DNA from: Thysanoteuthis rhombus | Lineage: Eukaryota > Mollusca > Cephalopoda > Oegopsida > Thysanoteuthidae | Assembly (NCBI GenBank): GCA_963457665.1 | Contig: OY735209.1 | Span: 10,518,314-10,582,313, forward strand | DNA: 64,000 bases | Reading direction: 5' to 3' | Shown: positions 59,965 through 64,000 of the stretch, piece by piece | How positions within the stretch are numbered: the first letter of the stretch is position 1 | Layout: each line of letters opens with the position of its first letter | Position numbers and translations under genes: made by a program | Notes under the pieces: generated by a model | Told to the model about the DNA's origin: nothing | The model's database searches: none | Seen by the model: only the letters and a program-made list of their open reading frames with translations

Positions 59965-62900
59965 TAGATTTTTTTTTTTTTTTTTTTTTTTCGATTGTTA
60001 GTATACATACATTTATAACTTGAAGCTAATCTAATAACACCCTTTCCTTATTTTCTTTTTTTTTTTTCTTTTCTTTGAAATTTTGTACAGGTATGATTCT
60101 CTGCAAAAAGACAAAGAAATCGGGTCTCAGTGTTCGGAGGTTCATCAGGAAAGGAAAAATGCAACACACAAAAAAGAAATGTCTTTACTGAAGGAAGTCA
60201 TTAAGAAATTGGAGAATGATTTGATGAAAGAAAAATCCATGCATCAACGACAGCAGCGTAAAAAGGCTCAGGAATTACGAGAACTGCAACTGGAGGTCAT
60301 ACTTTTTATTCCTCGTCACTCTACACACAATAGTCTACACTTAAAAGTCTGACAGTCAGACCATAGATGAACTAATTTAATCTCATGTTGAAACAGGGAG
60401 ACTCTCTTCCTTTGAAAGCACTTTCATTTAACAGCCTTTTCCTTTAAAATCCCCTTTCTTTAAAATTTTGTTTCTGTATGTCAGTCAGTTAGTCAGACTT
60501 TCAGGAGTTAAATGCACCAAAAAGGAGCTAGATCTAGCCTCAAAAGAGTTGAATCGGCAAATTTGTTTTCAGTATGTTAGCCCATGACGGTCATAGGTAC
60601 TAACTCTCATAGCTAGCTGATGACTATACAATTTGCACCGATCGACATCTCATTGGATCCCAGCAGAGAAATTTCTTGAGGGGAGGAATTCTGATACTCC
60701 TACAAGAGTACGGATCAGTTTAAGCTAATGTTTTTGTCCATGGAAGACATTTTGTTTAAAAATTTAGAAAAATCTCCGATGCATAAAAACATTAGCTGAA
60801 GTATATTTTGAATAAAAAGTATAACTGTTTCGTAAGGGATTATTTTTGTGTGTGTCTCACCTTGGAAGAAAATTTTTTTTCAAATCATTCAAGGGGAGTA
60901 ACTTCTTTGTATTTATCGTTGAACTCTTCTTTTGAGTATTGGAATTTTAGCTTGAGGAATCTCGGTCAGAGGATATATAATGATGAAAAAAAATTACTAG
61001 AGATAATTTAAGATGAGGGAGGTATTGAAGAAACCTGGAATCTCAAGGGCTAAAATTTGGCCTCTGACTCTGAGAATCACTATTGTAAATGGAGCTCTCG
61101 AGATAAGGGATGTAAGTTCAAGCAGCAGTGAAATGGAGAAAAATTTATTAAAATTAATGATGAAAACCTAGCTAAACCTGCAGAAATTCCATGGTTGTTG
61201 ACAACTAAGATTATCCATTATCTCCTGTCTCTGTTCATCTCTCAATTTTTGCCTGTATCTTTTCATTCTCTTCTTTATCCCTTCCAATTTTATGGTAGTT
61301 ATTTGAATGGAATAAGCCCTTGCGTATTTCTAACATAAATTTTGGTACTTATGTGAGACTTGTCAATATAGCTGAGGTGGTAAAGGACGCAAGCTACCAA
61401 TCATTTGGTCATAATTTCAAATTACAGAAGGGGAATGTAAATTTTGACCCCCCCCCCCAAATTCAGCGAGGATTGTTCTTATCATTGTTACAGTAGAAAA
61501 ACAAAGTCGACTTTAGATTAGGATTTAGAGAAATTTGTCCATTGGTTGTTATCTGCAAATTTTATTAAAAGAATCATTGCTAATATCTCTGATTCTTATT
61601 ACAAGAAGCATGTTGCCAATAGTTTGTATAGCAGATTCCTTGAAATTGGGTTTCAGTTCATTAAGGCCAAGAACAGGCTGCTTTTTGTGACCTGCCCAAA
61701 TAAAGGACTGTCCAATTAGATCACTAGACGCTCTTATTTGTGTTATCTAATGTTGAATCATTAGATGAGGTTACATAGCCTTCAGCTGATAATAGTAGTC
61801 CTAGCCTCATAGCTATCCAATAAACAGCAGTAACCCCCCCCTTATGCTTCTTCAATAAATTCTAATTAGAAACTGTCAACCAAAACTGCCAACATAGGTT
61901 TCTCTCTGTTTTTAAGCTGGTCTTGCTGGCTATTTATGCACAGTGCATACAGGCCGCTGAAATTTTCAACATTCATATTTTATTATGACCAGAAAAAAAG
62001 TTGTTTTTTTGTTGTTTTTTTTTGTTTTTGTTTTTTTTTGTTTTTTTTTTTACCCCTCCCCTAGGTTTTTAGTGGGGGGGGTCAATTTGCAGTGTAGATT
62101 CATGCTAAATTCATCTCTTGGCTTATGTCTGCCTTTTTGGGGGTTTTTTTGTTTTATTTATAGGGACATTTTTATGATGATTGTCTAAAAAAAAGATAGA
62201 GAAGTAACCAATTCATTGATCATTCCTTTTTTGTCCAGTTTTTGATTTGATTACCCCCCACCCCTACAGCATGCTTCCAAAAGATGTTGGTCATGTGACA
62301 ATTTCTATTGAGTGACTAACCAGACCTGTTATTTGTCGCTTTTGCCAACAGGTGAAAGATTTACGATCATCAGAAAGACAGTTGAAGATCAGAATCAAAA
62401 CCCTGACAAATGAATTGTCCGTGTACAAACGGTAAGCACTTTTCATAAGTCCTGTTCCTCCAACCCTTTTGAGTGGTCCTTGAGATAATTACCTAACACA
62501 AGTTTCTAGAACATCTCTTTTATGTAGACCATTTGTGAAGGTTGCTAATGATCCACTGGGTCAATTTGATTTCCACCCCACCTTAGCCCCAGTCCCACAC
62601 CTGCTTCTACTGTTAGAATTTCCTCTCAAGTGCCTAATTGCTGTTGCCTCTCCCCCAACGCTTATTAGTTCTGAAAAAAAAATTTCCTCATCTCAACACG
62701 CCCTTTTATTAGGATCCCCCTCCTCCCCATTAGTCCATTTCTGAGAGTATCTCTTCTCTCTCCTCCCTAGTAGCTGGTGGTGGGGAGAACTACAGATTTC
62801 TCAAAACTTCCCAATCTAAAAATGACAACTATTATAAACAATGCAAAGGGGAGAAGTTTTTCCAAAAATTTCTTTGAAAACAAAAGAATTTCCTCATCCC

Positions 62901-63711
62901 TGTCAGTACTGTATGTTTTTATATCCAATGTGCCTATCCCACACCTACAATAACTCTTTCTCTAACAACTTTTTGTTTTGTTCAAATCCTACTAATTTGT
63001 GACAGTGGCACCCCACCCCCTGTTTATTCTGATTATCCCCCACCCAGGCAATTAAGATCCTAAAGAGTACTTTTTACTGTACTTTCACTCATTAGAATGA
63101 ATGGAAAGTTTGACATTAGTTGATAAATTCCTCTACATCATACTAGATAACAGCTGGTGTGTGTGTGTGTGTATGATATACTATATATCCCAGTAGACAC
63201 AAAAATAATGATTTAACAGTCAACTAAAATCATGAAATTTGGTTTTGAATTTGCTCTTATCTGAAGGTAACCTTATATTCCGAAATAAATATATAGTATA
63301 TTTTATTTATATATCTTAAGACTGGGCAAAGTCACAGTAGCAATGTATCTATGTATGTATGCATGTATATATATATGTGTGTGTGTGTGTACTCTTTTGC
63401 TTTATTTTTTTAAATCATAACTTCTTTCAGACAACAAGTGAGGCCTGGCCGGACTTGCCGACGTGACCGTTCATCATCTTTGGAAAGCATGAGTCGACAA
63501 TCCTTGCGAGATAGGTCTTCCTCACGTGAACGATCACTCTCACGTGAGCAGACAGGACCGCATAGAGAAAGGTCAAGCTCTCGGGAAACAAGATCGAAAG
63601 GAAGGCTCTACTCTCGCTATGAAAATTCACTGATCAGTTCCAGACATAGTAACAACTCGTCCGGTTCAAAGAAAAATAGTTTTGTTCGAAGCCGAACCCC
63701 ATCTCCATGCA
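50687..63711 (+). CDS. CCDC61: CCDC61/VFL3-like centrosomal protein, 8 coding exons, 3' end outside the window
   Basis: Joined exons: 50687-50849, 53698-53780, 55399-55571, 57472-57577, 58500-58543, 60091-60295, 62352-62431, 63431-63711. All introns are GT-AG and all junction phases agree, giving 378 codons plus one base with no stop. Residues 1 to about 145 match the CCDC61 head domain (XRCC4-superfamily fold): landmarks are the segments F-R-G-I-E, E-V-E-D, L-T-H-K-T-G-N-F-K-Q-F, V-T-L-D-L-L-T-Y-S-D-L-E and Y-T-V-E-F-D-R-I-H-Y-P-L-P-L. Residues about 150-285 are charged heptad-like coiled coil ending in K-T-L-T-N-E-L-S-V-Y-K-R. Residues about 290-378 are Ser/Arg-rich. In this family (VFL3 in algae) the protein binds microtubules and paired filaments of the basal body and is needed for centriole or basal-body orientation. 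The missing C-terminus, roughly a quarter of a ~500-residue family length, should lie just past 64000. Confidence 0.92.
51720..52070 (+). repeat. tRNA-derived SINE-like repeat (family S), in intron 1
   Basis: Has an A-box-like TTAGCAAGTTGG and a B-box-like GAGTTCAATCC about 50 bp apart (51888-51945). A tail segment TGTGGCCCTGTG.(C/T)AGA..GAGC occurs twice, near 51820 and 51957. A related copy is at 56170-56360 with the same A-box. Confidence 0.6.
52080..52230 (+). repeat. Dispersed repeat V, short copy
   Basis: Shares 'AAATGGCCC..CCAAGTGGGC' followed by 'ACAGATTCT' with 26290-26360 and 53310-53350. Confidence 0.55.
53290..53640 (+). repeat. Dispersed repeat V, long copy
   Basis: About 350 bp matching 26290-26640 in order, ending 'GAGGGCTATGGTGATTCATC', shortly before the branch/acceptor region of exon 2. 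Confidence 0.6.
53698..53780 (+). CDS. CCDC61: CCDC61 coding exon 2 (residues 55-82)
   Basis: Acceptor TTATTTCAG, donor ACAG|GTTAGT. It carries the highly conserved segment L-T-H-K-T-G-N-F-K-Q-F of the head domain. Confidence 0.92.
53930..54250 (+). repeat. Two dispersed repeat fragments in intron 2
   Basis: The part 53955-53995 ('AAAATATCTCCTACCCA' with 'TTGAAACAATGG.CTCTTCC') recurs at 56398-56440. The part 54085-54250 ('TGATTCTTTGATCC.AGG.AGAGC.CAC' and 'GTAAATAATCC') recurs at 58985-59125. Confidence 0.6.
54258..54720 (+). mobile_element. Possible decayed pogo/Tigger-like DNA transposon
   Basis: The left edge has GATCTGGCATTCTGGGG (54261) and the reverse complement of the right edge has GATCTGGACATTGCCAG (near 54715), suggesting inverted ends. 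The open frame at 54440-54550 encodes a Lys-rich peptide with K-T-L-S-M-F-E-K-V-A-L-L-K-E-F. This resembles the start of a Tigger-type helix-turn-helix ('SEKVALLK') and ends in a stop. Similarity is short; low confidence. Confidence 0.3.
55399..55571 (+). CDS. CCDC61: CCDC61 coding exon 3 (residues 83-139)
   Basis: Acceptor TGTATTCTAG, donor GATAG|GTAAGT. It encodes V-T-L-D-L-L-T-Y-S-D-L-E and Y-L-I-L-I-Y-T-V-E-F-D. Confidence 0.92.
56170..56360 (+). repeat. tRNA-derived SINE-like repeat (family S), copy 2
   Basis: A-box-like TTAGCAAGTTGG at 56224, a diverged B-box GAATTCGATCA near 56262, and the tail TGTGGCCTTGTGTCAGACTA matching the copy at 51720-52070. Confidence 0.55.
56637..56940 (-). 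mobile_element. 3' fragment of a non-LTR retrotransposon, copy 1
   Basis: The minus strand encodes V-V-E-A-S-T-I-Q-T-F-K-N-K-L-D-Q-H-W. This resembles the C-terminal end of LINE reverse transcriptases of the CR1/RTE kind (pattern V-x-A-x-S-V-x-x-F-K-x-x-L-D-x-x-W). Only the last part of the protein is present. A second copy is at 57180-57375. Confidence 0.5.
57180..57375 (-). mobile_element. 3' fragment of a non-LTR retrotransposon, copy 2
   Basis: Same order as copy 1 on the plus strand: 'CTCTGCCACTGAAGGCAGTG', 'ACTGCTCTATGGGTTTTAGT', 'GCAAAGAAGGGCTGTC', 'TATTAAATTTGAGTCATAC', 'CCAGCCAG', 'CCTATGGTGACAGTTTT'. The Phe-Lys-Leu part of the peptide is lost. Confidence 0.5.
57472..57577 (+). CDS. 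CCDC61: CCDC61 coding exon 4 (residues 140-175)
   Basis: Acceptor TTTTCTTGCAG, donor AGAG|GTAATT. It encodes R-I-H-Y-P-L-P-L at the end of the head and the start of the coiled coil. Confidence 0.9.
57715..57860 (+). repeat. tRNA-derived SINE head
   Basis: A-box-like TGGTCCAGAGGTAGAAT and B-box-like GGTTTCAATTC, about 40 bp apart, followed by a SINE body 'GGATGGGATGATGGAAAGTC' and a (TA)n tail at 57858-57912. Confidence 0.6.
57858..57915. repeat. (TA)n/(TG)n microsatellite
   Basis: TA run with short TG interruptions at the tail of the SINE. Confidence 0.9.
57920..58345 (-). repeat. Two direct copies of a ~120-165 bp repeat
   Basis: Copies at about 57922-58037 and 58181-58342 share 'GGTGGTATTTGATCCATACT', 'CATGGTGGAA.AG.AATA', and 'TTTTGTATTA..A.A..CAGGTAA.AAGATC'-type segments. 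They lie about 260 bp apart in intron 4. Confidence 0.65.
58500..58543 (+). CDS. CCDC61: CCDC61 coding exon 5, 44 nt (residues 176-189)
   Basis: A very short exon after a T-rich acceptor ending TTTTTAG; donor AAGAGA|GTAAGT. It is accepted because it restores the phase between exons 4 and 6; its sequence is not conserved enough to prove it alone. Confidence 0.75.
58745..58850 (+). repeat. tRNA-like sequence, probably a SINE head or tRNA pseudogene
   Basis: Shows TAGCTCAATGGTAAGAGCAT (A-box, D-arm-like) and CTGGTTCGATTCC (B-box, T-arm-like). The 5' and 3' ends do not pair into an acceptor stem and the anticodon region is not a clean stem-loop, so it is not a functional tRNA. Confidence 0.6.
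58985..59125 (+). repeat. Dispersed repeat shared with 54085-54250
   Basis: Shares TGACTCTTTGATCCGAGGCA-type, 'GATCCT.GGTAGAA.TGC.AATC' and GTAAATAATCC blocks, and a final GTACTACACTA. Confidence 0.6.
59126..60060. other. Intron 5 sequence with (TA)n and poly-T tracts
   Basis: (TA)n at 59933-59961 and poly-T at 59969-59992. No gene or recognised element otherwise. Confidence 0.5.
60091..60295 (+). CDS. CCDC61: CCDC61 coding exon 6 (residues 190-258)
   Basis: Acceptor TTTTGTACAG. The exon encodes a Lys/Glu-rich coiled coil. The donor CTGGAG|GTCATA is weak compared with the other donors of the gene, but reading through hits a stop soon after, and the junction to exon 7 gives the family-like continuation E-L-Q-L-E-V-K-D-L. 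Confidence 0.85.
60350..61860. other. Intron 6 sequence, nothing recognised
   Basis: Includes a poly-C tract at 61451-61462. Short frames only. Confidence 0.45.
61860..62340 (+). repeat. Fragments of the 11.2-kb MITE family
   Basis: Shared order with 11340-11540: 'AACTGTCAAC', 'TAGG.TTCT', 'CTGGT.T.GCTGGCT', 'ATACAGGCCGC', then 'CATGCT.CCAAAA.ATGTTGGTCAT.TGACA.TTTCTATT'. A T-rich low-complexity tract (62000-62055) lies between. The element ends 10-15 bp before the acceptor of exon 7. Confidence 0.6.
62352..62431 (+). CDS. CCDC61: CCDC61 coding exon 7 (residues 259-284)
   Basis: Acceptor TTGCCAACAG, donor AAACG|GTAAGC. Encodes S-S-E-R-Q-L-K-I-R-I-K-T-L-T-N-E-L, the best conserved part of the coiled coil. 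Confidence 0.92.
62560..63090 (+). repeat. Dispersed repeat U, copy 2
   Basis: Matches 39080-39510 in order; see that entry for shared blocks. It has a CT/CCCC-rich upstream part and no open frame. Confidence 0.6.
63161..63391. repeat. Two short (TG)n/(TA)n tracts
   Basis: TG run at 63161-63173 and TATA/TGTG at 63365-63391, close before exon 8. Confidence 0.85.
63431..63711 (+). CDS. CCDC61: CCDC61 coding exon 8 (residues 285-378), Ser/Arg-rich
   Basis: Acceptor ACTTCTTTCAG, donor ATGCA|GTGAGT. Contains several R-S-S-S-R-E repeats and R-S-R-T-P-S-P, typical of the low-complexity C-terminal half of this family. The frame continues into an exon outside the window. Confidence 0.88.
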
Positions 63712-63836
63712 GTGAGTTATCCAACTTGTTACTTTTTTGTATTTGATATTTTAACCTGCTTTTTGAATACCCATAGCTACGATCGCTGACCCGACTAAAC
63801 AAGAAAAAACATAGGCTAGAGGTATTCTTCCCTTTT

Positions 63837-63962
63837 CACTCGTTTGTCTGTCCGTCCGTCCCTCCCTGTATTTATTCCAGTGCTCCTGGTCACATTTTTT
63901 GACATAGAGCCTTGAGAATTTCTATGTGTAGTCCAGAAGCCATCCTCTAGAAAGAGACCTTT

Positions 63963-63991
<29 letters not shown>
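63837..63991 (+). repeat. Dispersed repeat V, copy at window end, with poly-T
   Basis: 'TGCTCCTGGTCACATTTTTT', 'CTTGAGAATTT' and 'CATCCTCTAGAAAGAGACC' match the repeat V order. It is followed by a ~25-bp poly-T tract. Confidence 0.5.
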
Positions 63992-63996
<5 letters not shown>

Positions 63997-64000
63997 GTCT

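Overview
This is a 64 kb window of AT-rich animal nuclear DNA with introns, long microsatellites, tRNA-derived SINE-like repeats and many decayed transposons. The best guess is a mollusc, probably a cephalopod, because an expanded C2H2 zinc-finger family sits in a repeat-dense background. This is a judgement from content, not a database match. Three genes can be supported; everything else reads as repeats or featureless non-coding DNA.

The left and centre (about 15.0-37.1 kb) hold a divergent, inverted pair of C2H2 zinc-finger genes, here called ZNF-A (minus strand, exon 1 near 22.2 kb, coding 18902 to 15357) and ZNF-B (plus strand, exon 1 near 32.8 kb, coding 34443-35984). The two share upstream sequence, a short non-coding exon 1 with the same donor site, one intron in the 5' UTR, the start of the protein, and the order of several fingers. 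ZNF-B has 15 intact fingers. ZNF-A has 13 intact fingers preceded by about 27 tandem 27-29-residue units that are clearly finger-derived: they keep the linker, the core Phe/Leu and the spacing. Their zinc ligands have been replaced in a consistent way (Cys to Tyr, Cys to Ser, last His to Asp). ZNF-B has only two such units. This long, uninterrupted, zinc-free finger array is the most unusual object in the window. Decayed finger sequence continues past the stop codons of both genes, and another finger relic lies near 5.1-5.4 kb.

The right end (50.7-63.7 kb, plus strand) holds eight coding exons of a CCDC61/VFL3-like centriole and basal-body protein. It has an N-terminal XRCC4-like head, a coiled coil and a Ser/Arg-rich tail. 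All eight join in frame through GT-AG introns, and the 3' end lies beyond the window. Its introns are full of SINE, LINE and DNA-transposon fragments.

The remaining sequence contains: a U2-snRNA-headed element (2.7-3.1 kb); degenerate arrays of a 'GATATCTCCAAAAGTTCT' repeat; a MITE with 44-bp terminal inverted repeats (11.2-11.6 kb); a mariner relic (12.5-13.06 kb); a large dispersed repeat (about 4 kb) whose blocks recur in the same order at about 7.7-11.7 and 25.4-29.3 kb, on either side of ZNF-A; a minisatellite with a perfect 142-bp duplication (26.9-27.2 kb); and an LTR-like segment with TGTTA...TAACA ends (40.71-41.25 kb). Boundaries of repeats are by eye and approximate.
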